Assembly: GCF_905475465.1 (NCBI RefSeq) | Contig: NC_062254.1 | Coordinates: 2,810,001-2,874,000, forward strand | DNA: 64,000 bases | DNA from: Pieris napi | Taxonomy: Eukaryota > Arthropoda > Insecta > Lepidoptera > Pieridae | Direction: 5' to 3' | Shown: positions 11,781 through 26,700 of the stretch, piece by piece | Layout of the letters: each line of letters begins with the position of its first letter | Numbering within the stretch: position 1 is the first letter of the stretch | Translations under genes and position numbers: made by a program | The notes under the pieces: generated by a model | Seen by the model: only the letters and a program-made list of their open reading frames with translations | What the model was told of the DNA's origin: nothing | The model's database searches: none

Positions 11781-14700
11781 GTAAGTTTGAAATTGTTTAT
11801 TTTTTATTGGCTATTAATTATTTATTGGCATTAACGTCTCAGGCTAGAAAGTTAAAATTAATATGCACTATAAAGTCTGCATATTGCTTATAGCTGCGAT
11901 TTTATATGAAAATGTAGAAAAGAAAATGGTCGTTTTATCGCCGAATCCTGAACATTTTAAGAAAATTTTGGAGAAAATATTTATTTATCGTACCTAATTA
12001 CTTACGTACTTGTGTACTTGTCTAAATTACCGGATTTAGTCAATTAACAGGAAATCGTTGTGTTTGAGCTAATACATGGACGCCATTATTGTGATGTCAC
12101 GACATTATTTTTATATTAATTATCCTGATCACATCAATTTTATTTTTAGTGAATAGTTTTTTGTTTACATCTTGTTAGGAATGTTTAAGGATTGATCTTG
12201 TTTATAACGAAGAAGTAAAAAATACTGTAGTATATAAAAAACGAAATATATCAAACTATATAACCAAAATATATACAGTACTAAAATAGTGGGACTCCAA
12301 AGAGATAATTTATGTAGGCAGTCATTTAAAAATATGGGATTCATTTTGCTGACTTAGATTTAGACAGACAAAGGGATAAGATTAATTACAAACGAAACAC
12401 ACAAAATAATCATAATCAAATAACAAAAAAAAGGATAAGGTACGTTTTAAGTGTGTAATGTATGTGTGTTGTGGTTGTAACTGGCCCTGGCTCAGTATTA
12501 TGCTGTGGAGCAGAGGTGGTGGCGTTGGATATCATAAAAAAATATGATTAATAAGGGTCTTGTCTATTAATCTAATTGTTTAGTTTTATATTTGCACTAC
12601 AATTGCTGTACGTAGGTCATCTTCAAAATCAGCAAGAGCTACCCTAACGGTATTGTATGAAATCCCAATGTACTTCTATCAATATCAGTAGTGCTGTTGT
12701 TGTAACCTTAGTAGCGCGTTCACTATCACTGTTAGGAACTACAGAGTACCAACGCTGTACCAGAATTTAAACTAGAAGCTGGATGCCGTAAACCTCTATT
12801 AAGTTTGAGCATAATAATTATACTATTGAGAGCATTGTTGGCCTGGCTTCAGCGTGCGACTCTTATCCCTGAGGTCGTAAGTTCGATCCCCGGCTTTGCA
12901 CCAATGGAATTTCTTTCTATGTGCGCATTTAATATTCGCTCGAACGGCGAAGGAAAACATGGTGAGGAAACCGTCTTGCCTTAGACTAAAAAGTCGACGG
13001 CGTGTGTCAGACACAGGAGGCTGATCACCCACTTGCTTATTAAATTTACGTACGTAAAAAAGGAAGGTTGTAGCGCCACTGTTTTATTTTTTAATTATAA
13101 TATTATGAACCATAAAGAATAAATAGTTAATTATATTTATTTTGTTGACAATTCCAGGTTTACCCTGCAAGTTTTGCCAAGCAGAGAAGATGTATGTAGA
13201 CGTGAAGACTTTGGACCTGCTTGTGGATGAGACGCGCCTCTTCAAGTTCATACAGATGTAAGTAGTTTTAATACAATAATAAGAAAGTGGTACATTCAGA
13301 TTGAGATATTATGAAACCCGCACAATCAGCCATATAAAAGTAGGAATGCAAATCTATGAAATGTTTATTGTAATCTAAAATTAATATTAGCTGGTGGCGC
13401 CTTATCCACTTGCCAAGTCAAAAGTTAAAAATCATTTATTCATGTAGGTAACACAATGTACAGTTATGAACGTCAAAAAAAAGAAATATACATGAAATGC
13501 TTCTAATTTTACATTTACTGCCAGTTCTCAAATCAAGGGCGTAAAAGGGAAAAGAAGAACTGGCAATAAACTCTCCACCACTCTTTATAATCGCCAAGTT
13601 TTTTGTTTTACACAACCTTTGTAAGGTTCTGCAACCATTACACCATGTTCCACATGACATCTTAAGTAATAAATAACAATAAAATAAATTAAAAACAAAG
13701 ATTTGTCCTCTATCAGCAGGAGGCATGGTGAAATAGGAGCACGCACTTACATTCTCGTGGGAACACGTAAATACATAGTCGATACAACTAACATCACCGT
13801 GGCAAAGGCATCCCCCACTCTTCACATATGTTCCTCCTCTTTACGCTTTCCGTAACGTGGTCACCATTCGTTCTAGATTAGGTACCATTGCTCCTTACTA
13901 CCTTTTATAACTTGCCCAGTCCACTTCCATTTTAACTTCATAATTGTCGTTCCAATGTCCCCTTACTCTAAGAGTAAGAATAACAATAAGAGACAATCTA
14001 CAATTAACGAAAACAAATTCTTGCTGAAATACAGGGTGCTATTCATAAAATACAAAATCAGGTTAATTGCCGTCTTTTAACTAAAGTACTTATTAGTCTC
14101 TGTCAAATTGCGTTGACCCTATAATGAGTACTGTACTTAAAATGGTGCAATTAAATTGTTTTATTTTTGAATGAGGAAAATTTCTATATACAGTCAAAAT
14201 CTGTTCGGTCGTAAAAATCGATAGACGCAATCGATGTTGTTATTAAGTACCTAATACAATAGAATTCAGCCGGGTCCTTTGATTTTGGTCAATATAACCG
14301 GTATGTTGTTCTAAACGATGTCGTCGTTTTTTTTTATTTTTATACGATTAGAGTTCTTGTTTATTTGTCACCTGTCACAAGATTCTTTGTTTTTTCAAAA
14401 TAAAAATATATATTGCAAAGGACGATGGAAAGATTAACAAAGTATAATATCAAACACACTGTCATCTTTCAACGATAATTTTTGAAATTGCTATATAAAA
14501 TTGAAAACAGAAATATAAATGTAATGTTTCCAATATATAGGATGTGCTTTTATTACGTCGGGTTTCTTAACCGAAATGTAAATTAGTTCAAAAATATATC
14601 GAGATTTAAATCAGGTAGACACATAAAGTAGCAAATTTTTTACTATATCCACAGTTATTTTTGCTATAATCCGTGCAATTTTTCTAAACTTTGTGAGCCT

Positions 14701-17700
14701 TTCACTACGATACTTTATTTATAATATACCGAAGTATATATTCAGCGTTCTATGCCACGACACAGCCAATGTTACGCAGTTGTAAAGAAACGATATTTGA
14801 AATGTTAATTGTGTATAAACATACTTCCACCGATTCGTTTATTTAAATTAGTTTTATAATAAAGAAGTTAATAATATCAATGGAAGATTTTGAACCACAT
14901 TAAACTAGGTCATGGTTTTGATCCAATTGTGGTTTTCGTCTTGAATATCAGACGTTATCTATAAGTGGAAAGCGAGGTACACATATGTTTAGTCTAGTAG
15001 TACTTCAGAGTTCACATATAAAAAATAATACACCTTTGTTGATGTCAGGAAGAAACTGTTCTTACTAACTTAGGAGTACGACCGCCTATTTATATCCTTT
15101 ATTTATTTTTGAAGTGAAACTTCTTTAGGCACATGAGGGTAAAATTTTTACGGAACGTCACGAAGACATGCAGCGTTTTTGTCGAAGAAAAGGTAGAGAG
15201 TGATTGAGAGAGAGTGAGAAGGGTGAATTACCTTATAGAAATTCTATTTTTAAAATTTCGCAAAGAGAATTTATGAAATATTAGTATCTTATATTTTATG
15301 CGAAATATTTTATTAAAATCTCAAATTACGAATTGTAAATTAAAATGCCGCGTGTTTTTATTATCAAATAAATAAATTTAAGAAATTAAATTTATTATTT
15401 ATATAAATTTTCTATACTTTTAATATTTTAATGAGAATTAAATTCATTAAATTCCTAACATATCTTCCTTTTTCCCTCCCTCTAAGTGTCGTCTAATCTA
15501 AAGTTTTAGATTTATATAAATATGAACAAGAGTTAAAATTAGTTCGCCACTGAAGTTTCACTTCTGACATGTGTACTTTGTACGCACGCACTTTTTACAC
15601 GCTTTATATTAGCTTCACCTGTATGTATGTATGTATGTAACCGACTCCTTCGAAATCGATTTTGATCCACTTTAAACGGACAGATTTAATTCAAACTTTG
15701 TACACTCACAAGAATCAGCGACGATATAATAATTTCATAGGTTTATCTCGAAAAAACAATGAATTTTTTTAAAGTCCACAAAGCATATTATAGCTTGCTC
15801 TATAGACGAAAAATATGGCACAGAGCGCCCCACGCTTTTTCACAATAATACCAGTATTTTTTGTTCATTACCATTTTCAGCCTAAATTAGGAATAATTTT
15901 TCACTTTTTGTTAGTTAGTTTGATGTGCTTTAAAAGCGTGTTTTTTTAGTTTTTTTTAACTATTATTTATTTATGATTAAAAGGAAATCTTGTACATAGT
16001 TAAAACCATCCCTTGAAATATTTCTTTAAATTTTCAGCGGTGAATACAACGAGACCCTCTCAGTGACAGCCCAAATACAACACCCAGATATAGTACAATT
16101 TGTGCCTTCGACGATTAATATTCCGGCAGTGGAACAGCCGAATACAACAGCGGAATTGACTTACGATATATGTGCGTATGGAAGGAGTCCTGGCCATTCC
16201 GAAGTTACGTTCTCAGCGTCGCCTACTGATGTGGTTAAGTAAGTGTTTAATTTATATAAAAACTAGCTGACCCAGCAAACGTTGTTTTGCCATGTATATC
16301 ATTTATAATAAAAAATAGGGGTTGATTGTAGAGGGGTGAAAATTAGGGGTTGTATGTATTTTTTATTGCTGTATCATAAATTTTTTATCTAAAAATTAAA
16401 AAAATAATAATTAGGGGTGGACTACCCTTAATATTTAGGGGGATGAAAAATAGATGTTGTCCGATTCTCAGACAAACCCAATATGCACACAAAATTTCAT
16501 GAGAATCGGTTAAGCCGTTTCGGAGGAGTTTAACTACAAACACCGCGACACGAGAATTTTATATATTAGACTAGCTGACCCAGCAAATGTTGTTTTGCCG
16601 TGTATATTATTTCTAGGAAACATTTTTTTAGTTCAATAAAAATAACTAGATATCTACTATAATAAAAAATAGGGGTTGAATATAGAGGTTTGTATGTATT
16701 TTTTAATGGCACATTATAAAAAAAAAAAAATTCCTCCCAAAAATGTTAGGGGTGGGATCATTTAGGGGTGAGAAAAAGATAGTAGCCGATTCTCAGACCT
16801 ACTGAATATGCATATAAAATTTGATAAAAATCAGTCAAACTGTTTCGGATGAGTATGATAACTAACAATATGACACGAGAATTTTATATATAAGATATAT
16901 TGCTGGTCGTTTGTCTCTTCAAAACTCGAGAATGACGACCGATTTGGCTAATTATGATCTTGAAATATTTTTAAGTTCAGGGAAGGTTTAAACGCGAAAC
17001 CGATAATAAGTAAAGAAACATACTAAAACGGCAATTAAATTTTCTGGAAATTAAAATTAAGCTGGGAAAATTTCATGTTTAGTATTTTTAGAAATGAAAC
17101 ATTTTCACTTGGTTATCATATATTTCTCATCTATATGTCAGAAATTTGTGTTTCATAGCTGTAGTATGAGGTCCAATCTCTTGGTTTTGACACATATGTA
17201 TGGATGAGGAATGATTCCCTGGTGTCGGACGTTCTAGTATAAGAGTTATGGAAAATTTGTGCATCTCATGTGTACATAACAAGTTGTCTGTCGAGGTCCG
17301 AGGACTGCCTGAAACCTGAGATTATAATATGATAAATGACAAGAACCTCACGGATTCGAACCTCTTTTCTCTAAGTTATAATGTAAATCCATTTATGCCA
17401 TATTTAAACAAAATTAAACTTAACTTTTAACATATTGAATATATGTATAATTTTTTTTTTTACTCAAAACATCTTTAGTTAAATAAGCAAAATAACATTA
17501 ATACCTTATTTAAATTTTATTTAATATATAAAATTCACGTGTCGCGGTGTTTGTGGTTAAACTCCTCCGAAACGGCTTGACCGATTCTCATGAAATTTTG
17601 TGTGCATATTGGGTATGTCTGAGAATCGGATAACATCTATTTTTCATCCCCCTAAATGTTAAATATTTTATTTTTAGATAATTTTTTTATGATACAGCAT

Positions 17701-20700
17701 TAAAAAATATATACAACCCCTAATTTTCACCACTCTACGATTAACCCCTATTTTTTTATTATAAATGATATACATGGCAAAACGACGTTTGCCAGGTCAG
17801 CTAGTTTTTTTATAATATTTCTTTAATGTTCTGTCTTCACGCGTTTATTCATAATTATAATTTTTCAGATTGGATTCACTATTCATGAGAATAACAGTGA
17901 TGCATTCGAAAGCGATTTATGTGATTTCCTATATAATGGGATGGATATACTTCGTGGCGTGGTCCGTGTCGTTCTACCCTCAAATATACATAAATTTCAA
18001 AAGGAAGAGTGTGGTCGGACTCAATTTCGATTTCTTGGCGTTAAATGTGATGGGATTCACTATGTATTCGCTTTTCAACTGTGGACTGTTCTTTTCAAAG
18101 GAAATTCAGGTATTTTTTTATATAATTTAGAGGGTAGAATCATGTTTTGCATTTTTTGCATTTATTTCAAGTGAAGTATGGAGAATCTAAGCACAGACTC
18201 CTGAGAAAAGTCGGGTTGGAACGGATAGAAGGTCAAAATTGCAACCTTTACTAAAAGAATTTACAATATTCTTTCACCGGAAAATTCCACAATTTTGTAT
18301 ATATTTTATTTATAAATTTAGGAAGCCAACTTATAACAGAAATAAAGATCTAATCGAATCAGAAAAAATGCCATGCATGGCCACACTTGTAAAATGTAAT
18401 AAATATTAGTGGTTCCCACACATACGTACGCCCAGTACGTACCTACGTAGGTATGTGTGCGTCTACGTTTATGAGAGAGTGTGTGTAACTATTTACATAA
18501 TATTTTATTTTGTACATCATTCATGCCTGTACTATTAATAACGTTTATATGTAGAAAATTATTCGTTGTATATATATAATCAGTAAAATGTGGTTTTATT
18601 GAATTCCAGGCGGAATACTTCAGTCGTCATCCCCGCGGTTTAAATCCTGTACAATTGAATGATGTGTTCTTTTCGCTACACGCTGTATTTGCCACTATCA
18701 TTACTATTATACAGTGCGCTATATATGAGGTAAGTCATTGTAAATTAGACCTTTTTTATAGGCCTGTGGAACTGTGGAACTTTCTGCTCCTCAGCATAAT
18801 GCTGAGCCAAAGCCAATTACACACACATTGCACACTTGAAGCGAACCGAATGACAAAAGGGAATTTTTAATTTTAATTTTTTTATTGTTTTTGATGTCTT
18901 ATTTTATTTTTTCTTTGAGTATTTTTATTTTGTGTGTTTATGTGTGTGTGTTTTCGTATGTAATAAATGTTATGTCTATATCTATGTCTATGGACATTCA
19001 TGTATCCAAGAATCTTTAAGGTCGGCACGACCTTGACCAAAAATTAAAAAAAAAGGACGCCAATGTCCCAATTACAATTGTTTATACTTACTATGTAAAT
19101 CGAACTAGAATTCGTACTTGAAAAAGCTCTGAAGGCTCTCTTACGATATATTTTTTTGAAATATTTCATAGAAGTTAATAAAAACCTTTGTAAAGACACA
19201 ATACAAATGATTTAATTGTAAATTACAGCGCGAAGACCAACGTGTATCTATGACAGGGCGTGGCATATTGACAGTGTTTGGGGGCGTGGTCATAGTAACG
19301 GCTAGTCTTGCTGGCGCCAGTATCTTGGAGTGGCTCGACTTTTTGTACTACTGCAGTTATATTAAACTGAGTATTACTCTCATCAAATATATACCGCAGG
19401 TAATGATTTTATTCTCATTAGGAAGACACAAGTTTCAATTAAAAGGGTTCTAGCAACTAATCAATGTTTATACATTTATTTATCAAAAGGACAGGTAAAT
19501 ATTGTTACTGGGGGAAAACGATCTTTAATTCGACTTTAAGCATTTAAAGAAATGTTATTGTGTTAGCAGTGTTGGCTTAGTGGCTTCAACGTGCGACTCT
19601 CACACCTGAGGTTATAGGTTCGATCCCCGACCGTGCACCAATGGACTTTCTTTATATGTGCGCATTTAACATTTGCTCGGACCTGTCTTAGACCCAAAAA
19701 GTCGACGGCGTGTGTCAGGCACTGGAGGCTAATCTTGCCTATTAGATTTAAAAATGATCATGAAACAGATTCAGAAATCTTAGGCCAAGACCTAAAGCGG
19801 TTGTAGCGCCACTGATTTTTGTTGTATGAAAACGTGTTTTATTTTTTTAAACAATTATTTTGTTTCGTATATGAATTTCTTAAACAACGTGGACTATGTA
19901 TACCTTTGTTACGAGACTTAAGAGCGGACCTTTGATGTTTGGAATGGTTTCTGCATTTTTGTTAAGAAGGTGATCAGGTTTCTGTATTACTGGGTGTTTC
20001 CTTCACCATTGTAGCAAGTATTGCGCTATATATGGTAAGGTCCATTCGTTCACGGTCAAGGTTCAAACGCATAGTGCTGCTTTTACTATAATTGTGTAAA
20101 TTTAAATGTTAAAAAAGATAGTTTATTAGGCAGTGTTCACGCTTTATACTTGCAGATCCTTTTAAATGATTTTTTTTTTTTAATTTTTAAAGACAATTCA
20201 CACTAATTGACCCTAGTCCCATGCTAAGCTGGTGAAGCGTGTGTTATGGGTACTAGGCAACGGATATAGATACATATTATTATATATAGATAGATAGATA
20301 TAGATAGATAGATAGATATAAATACATATTTAAACACCCAAGACCTGAGCACCACACCAAATGCTCATCACATCGATGTTCGTCTCAGCCGGGGATCGAA
20401 CCCGGGACCCATGGATTCGCAGTCAGGGGTACTAACCACTAGACCAACGAGTCGTCAAAATAATAACAATAATTATTAAATGGTATTATTTATTTATAAA
20501 ATAATAATATAATAAAAGGTTGAATTTTAGATTACATATTACAGTATCAATCATATGATCATTTAAAGAAAACACTTTTTTACCGGATTGAAGTTATGTA
20601 TTATTATAAACTAATAATTATTTTACATGATTAAAAAAAAATCCGACGTTTCACGTGCTTTTCTTTGATATCGACTAAAAGAAAAAGTTTATAATACATA

Positions 20701-23700
20701 ACTTCAATCCGATAAAGGCTATGTTCACATGTAACGCGCGTTAACGCGCGTCAACGCGCGATCAAATTTGAAGAGCGTTCAGATGATGAGCGCTAACGCG
20801 CGTTGCGAGAGTACTCGTCAGTCTAGTTCGGTAGAACGTAGAAAATGGACGTGGAAGAGGCTATTATTTTGTGGTTATATTATAAAGAAAAATATAGAAA
20901 AAGAAAACGTACACATTGGGTTTATCCAATTTTGAAAAAAAAAATACAAATTATATTATACTTTTTATACAAATTTGCTATATTCCAACTTGCTGGCCTT
21001 TTTTCTACTTCATCGATTAGTAAGTCGATGTCAATATCTTTAATTTCACTTATTTTTAATGCGAGAACAAAATATAATTACGAAAATTAACAAAATTACA
21101 TGCGATCGCGATGAAAGCGCGCGCTCATCTGAACGGCAAACGGACATTACATTAATATCAAAGCGCGCGTCAACGCGCGATCACCTGCGTCTAGAGACTT
21201 TTTCTCTGAGCGCCGCGTTGACGCGCGTTAACGCACGTTAACGCGCGCTCATGTGAACAGTTGTATGAAAATACCACAATGTCTAGTCGCGCGATTTGAA
21301 AACGCGCGTCAAGTTTTTGCCATCTGAACATAGCCAAAAAGTGTTTTCTAAAAATGTTTAAAAGTTATGTTAATAAAACACAATACCATTATCATACCAT
21401 AATCATTGTCTATTATTATATCATCACGTTATTAATAATATTATTAATTGTAATGTTTCACTCAAATATTCATTAATAATACTTGTTTTTATAGATTTTT
21501 AAAAGCTCTTAGAAGGTATTGATAATATAAATAAAATAGTAAAACAGTATAATTATAATATAATAAATAAACCAATGATTCCAGGCATACATGAACTACA
21601 AGCGTAAATCCACAGTGGGCTGGAGTATTGGGAATATCTTTTTGGACTTCGTCGGAGGGTTCCTGTCAATTCTTCAAATGACGTTGAACGCGTACAATTA
21701 CAACGATTGGGTGTCGTTCTTCGGCGACGCGACTAAGTTCGGCCTCGGCCTTTTCAGTTTGGTCTTCGACATATTCTTCATATTGCAGCACTATGTGTTT
21801 TACAGGTATTTATTATTTTTCATTTAATGGATCTTGGGGGCGTGATCGCTATAGTCGCCGAAACGGCTAAACTAATTCTGATAAAACCTATTTTCAAGTT
21901 TTTAAAAATTATGAAAATTTTCTTCAATGTTATTTATTAAGAGGGATTTAGTTTGGTATTTATTGATAAAAACGAGTGGTAGAAATTTGTATGAATTTCG
22001 GAAAATCCTCAACGACTCGTATTGACTGGTTAGATATAAAAACCGGGAATAATTTTATTATTTAAGGCTTATTGGAATTAGTTTAGTCAGCGGTCTGAGG
22101 TTAACAAATATCAATTAAAGTTAAGATTAACTCTATGACATAAATTTGTTTAGCCCTGTGTCATATAAGTTTTGTGACCCGTATTTATATATAATTTTGG
22201 AGTTGGATAACATTTAACTAGGATAAATAAGCATGCGTACAAAATTTCGTAAGTGTATGTTTATCCAAAAATTCTGTTCAAGTTTCATTAAAATCAGTTT
22301 AGGTTTTGAGATTTTCTGTACTTTGTCCTTTTAAATTGATTTTTTTATTGTTTTAGTTTTTTTTAATAGTTATAAATAGTAATAAGATTTGGGTATTTTA
22401 ACTTTGATTGATATAATTTTAAATTGGGTTTCATATCTTGATATTGATCACTTGAACTGTCGCTATCATCACAATTCTTATCGTGTCCATAGTGTTCGTA
22501 GAAAGGGAGCGTTTAAGTATTACGTCTCGCAATTTTTGGAGATTATTGACCCCCCCATGTAACGCGCCGTAACGTTTTTCTGTATTCCAATAGTAAAACG
22601 TTTCGTGGCCACCCAGTGACTCTTTATACCTAAAAGTTACCATTATGTGGTGTAAAGTACTGGAAAGTCGAAAATAATATTAACAATAACGCGTAATTCA
22701 ATCGCCGCCCCACATCGTAACGTTTTACAAAAGGACACCCCCTAAAATTCGTTACATAATACTTGAACACTCCCAAAGCGTCATACACCAATATTTTTAG
22801 TAATATTAGTAAAACATAATTAAACGTTCAAGTAATCAATAATATCTACTTGTGGGTCTTATCATTGTCTTTTACCGTATCCTTCACTAACATCTTACTT
22901 TCGCTTTAAACTTCAGCGAACATTTATTTTCATTATTCCGCGAGAGTTCTATCTTCTACTAATTGCGCGTTTTTGTGGTGTTTTACTTGGGATGTGGTTT
23001 TAAAGTAAGTTAAATAGATAAGTTATTATAAGTAATTGAAACTGAAGAAGTATTCGATATCATAGCAAGTTAAGGAATATGAAATGTGGAAAAGTGTTTG
23101 ACAAGAAAAATCTGGAAGGAATATTAGAGGACTTCTAAACCCAACAGGAGAGAATTCAAGGATAAATTACTCGACAGTTAATAAACGTTTATATTTCTCA
23201 ATTAAAAATGTTATACATATATGTATATCACGTGATGAATATATTTTTTTGTACTCTGTGTACACTTTAAAAACCGTCACACTTAAAAACACAAAACGCA
23301 TCTACGTGCGTACTCAACTTGCAGTAATTGACATAAATCTCTTGCAAAATTGATTACCATGTCTCGTAACGAACGAGACCCGACTAAGGTGGAACTTTAA
23401 AAGTCATCGACCACAAACATATTCAGTTGAAGTCTTTCCAGTCATCCGCTTATATCCGTCGCAATAAAACACTTGTAAACCGCTTAAAACTGCATTAGGG
23501 TTGCCAACTACTTATTAATTTAGTTATTAAAATAGACATGCTATCATAAGTCTGCGATCATTTCAAACATGAATTAAAAAAAACGTATGGCACTCGGGGA
23601 CTGCCGCGGTAAAGCTATTGCATAGCATTTTTTATCAACTTGTGCAATTTTATTTTATTTTTCTTAGATATTAATTCAATCTACCAGACTCAGACTAACA

Positions 23701-26700
23701 CGCCTATATAGTCCGATTCACTCTAACGCGTACCGGCTGCACTAATCTCGTCAGAGATGTGAATACGCAGTATGCGGGCTATCCCACTCTAACGCACCTG
23801 CGCTACGTCACCGATTACGCCAGTCCGATGTGAGACGCAGTATGCGCTCTGTCCCGCTCTAACGCGTATTGGCCGCGCCTATATTACGTCATCGTGTGTT
23901 AGGTTTTTATTTTCGTTACGGAATTACTTCTTTAAGTCGCCGCGCTCAAAGCCCACGCGCGCAAAAAATCTATGCAATAGCTTAGAATATTTAACCTTAA
24001 AGTTAAGTTGGCAACTCTACCCTAGCGAATCAAAACAGCTTTAGGGGATCAACAAAGACATCAGAAACCGAAAGGAACATCTCATCATGCTTGCGAAATG
24101 CCGGGTAAACTGCAAAGACGAGACAAACGCAGTTCTCAGGATTGGGATTTGCATGATTTGGGGTCAAAAAAGTTTAAAAATTCAGGGATTTTTCAGAGAG
24201 CACAGTGATTATATTAACGTGAAAATTGAAGATGAATTGACTTATTTGATGGACAATCGTTACTACAGTGGTGATGAAGCATTTTTGGTTAACTTTTGGT
24301 ATGTACGGTAGATTGTAGTTAGTTTATGGTTCAGTAAGTTTTAGATTTTTGTAAGACATGTATGTATGTATATTGTATATCTAAGTAGCGCTTTAGAATA
24401 TTTGATTATTTTTACATAATTTGCCTTAACATATGCGTATTATGTAAATCAATGAATTTGAAGTCATAATCACGCATTATGGAGTAGTTTTGCTGGTCTA
24501 GTGCTGGTGATACAATATTGATGATTTTTTTTTTAATTTTAGGAATGGCGACGAAAAGAAGTACAACATGGACGTCAAGGTGTAAATTCGCATTTGAACG
24601 TTGTGTTAAGAGATTTACGACTGCCTAAATCTAGTTTGATAGCTATTCTATAAGATTTCAATTATAGAATAGTTAATAGACGTATGCAATTTTGGAATTT
24701 GAAAAAAATATATAATTTTGAAAATTTTGTCAACGAGGGTATAAAAATATTAATTGGCAGCTACCCGCAATTTTTAGCAAAAACTTAGAATTAAATACTC
24801 GAAATGTTATGGAGATCTTTAAGGTGATAGTATTATTTTTTTGAAGTTTATTTTTGTTTTCATAAATTCTTTACAATAAGTGTTCTTATTTTTCTGAGGC
24901 AATACTAAATTATCTTTTCATATAAAGCGCCTAGTAAAATACTTGTCATATACTCTTCTATATATAATATAATAATCATATTAGGATTGTAAAACAATTC
25001 TACGAAAAGAAAATCCCATATATTTTTTAAATGTATAATTTAATTGAAATGCGTTTAATTATTACAGTCGGTGATGTTATAACATTTCTGAGAAAAAATT
25101 TAGACTGGTATGGTGGAAAAATGGATTTATAATTTTAAATTCACAATTGTAATGCTTAAACCAGTTTTAATCCGGTAAAGGGTATTTCGCACATACAAAA
25201 AAATAGATACAGACAATATAAATTCAATTTCATCTGTTATCTATGAAAAGTGTTAAAAAAAATTGAAATGTTATGAATTGTTAAGTCTTCCTAAGGTACC
25301 TGAAGTTTATTTATGAAATATTCTGTGATGAACACATTTTATATTAAAATGTGTATAAACTATTTGCATTTTGATTTCTTCTATCATTATTATTGTAAAG
25401 TTTTGTGAGAACAATAAATAAGTATTTGTTTTGCGTTGTTTTATTTATTACGAATCCTTATCAAAAATCTCAAGTCCATCTTGAGTTTGTCATTCCTGTT
25501 TTGACAGGTTGAGATTACTAAAGATAATTTGAAAAAAGCTGATTAATTTTGGATACGTTTTGAAATACACCAAGCAATAAATACGCTATAAATTAACAAA
25601 TTACAATTAACAAAAATACAAAGTAATACATATTCCTTATGAGCTGGATTAAAATAAATATTAAATCGGACTTTAGTATACAAAAGATAAAATGAATAGA
25701 GTTTGTATGTTCATTGAAGAATAATATCAAAATTAAACTTTTAACTTAATTTCAATCTCCTTGATCTTATCTATGAAAGAAAGAAATCTGTAGTTATATC
25801 GTATACATCGACACTGCATCTAGTCTATTCGGTACCTATATTCTATATAGATGTGTATCTATAAGATGTTAATGTAGGTAATGACACCGATAATATGAAA
25901 TTATTATCATTGCAATGATGACATATCTTAATTGGCGGTTATCTGCGGCTACAATTAACATTAGCCACTGGGATCTTTGGTCGGGGATACTCTGATCAGA
26001 TTGGAGGAACTGTATGCCTTTCTCCACATCGTACATGTTATACTATTTATTTAATTTATTAGTAAGCTTACAGCTAACATACATATTATAAAACAAAACA
26101 CTTAGACAATTTACAAAGCCAAAAAAGGTTAAATTGAAAAACGTATGTTCGTCGTTCCACAACTGAGCGTTTCTTCAGGCAATTTCTGCCACGCACCACC
26201 ACTATGTAGAACCAGCTATCCACTGAAGTATTTCCGAACCAATTCGACTTACGGTCCGTTAAGGAAAGAGCGTACCAATTCTTAAAAGGCCGGCACCGTG
26301 CTTGCGAGCCTTTCGGAAGTGTCCATGGGCGCCTCCGTGTGAGCCTCCGCGTGAGCCTCCTGCCCGTTTGCCTCCTGTAACATAAAAAAAAACAATATAT
26401 GTATATGAAACAGAAAACCTAAGTAAGTACATTAATAGACAAAAAAACTGTAATTTAACATTTTAAACAAACGACAATTATTTAAACCTTATATTTCAAA
26501 GAAAAAACTAAATTATTACTCAACAAAGTCAAAGTCTTCCCGCGTCTCCAAATATTTCCTCACATCCTCTTTGGTGGTGTGTTTCATTGATCTATAATAC
26601 GAATATATTTCTATAGTAGGACTAAAGGGTAATTAAAGTATATAAATTATATATGAAATACTCCAGTTTATGGTTTCATATAGAGGCCGTTCTACTGTGG

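Noticed and set aside
12838..12905. tRNA-like heads with A and B boxes (also at 19570, 37455-37525, 38355, 56240-56310, 20380-20455)
   Set aside because: Each is joined to the same long SINE body and T-rich tail and the cloverleaf stems do not close, so these are SINEs and not tRNA genes.
13436..13825. 129-codon - frame as a gene
   Set aside because: It reads through a LINE 3' UTR; the same nucleotide blocks recur non-coding at 42900-43020.
15605..15645. (ATGT)n run as part of a regulatory or CRISPR-like repeat
   Set aside because: A simple microsatellite with no spacers; nothing in the window resembles a CRISPR array, as expected for animal DNA.
16038..16238. Exon 3 as part of a separate secreted protein
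   Set aside because: Phase continuity with exons 2 and 4, and the sequons expected of the luminal domain, place it in cystinosin.
20638..20700. Possible independent microRNA hairpin in the Penelope remnant
   Set aside because: The pairing is fully explained by the inverted Penelope terminal repeat.
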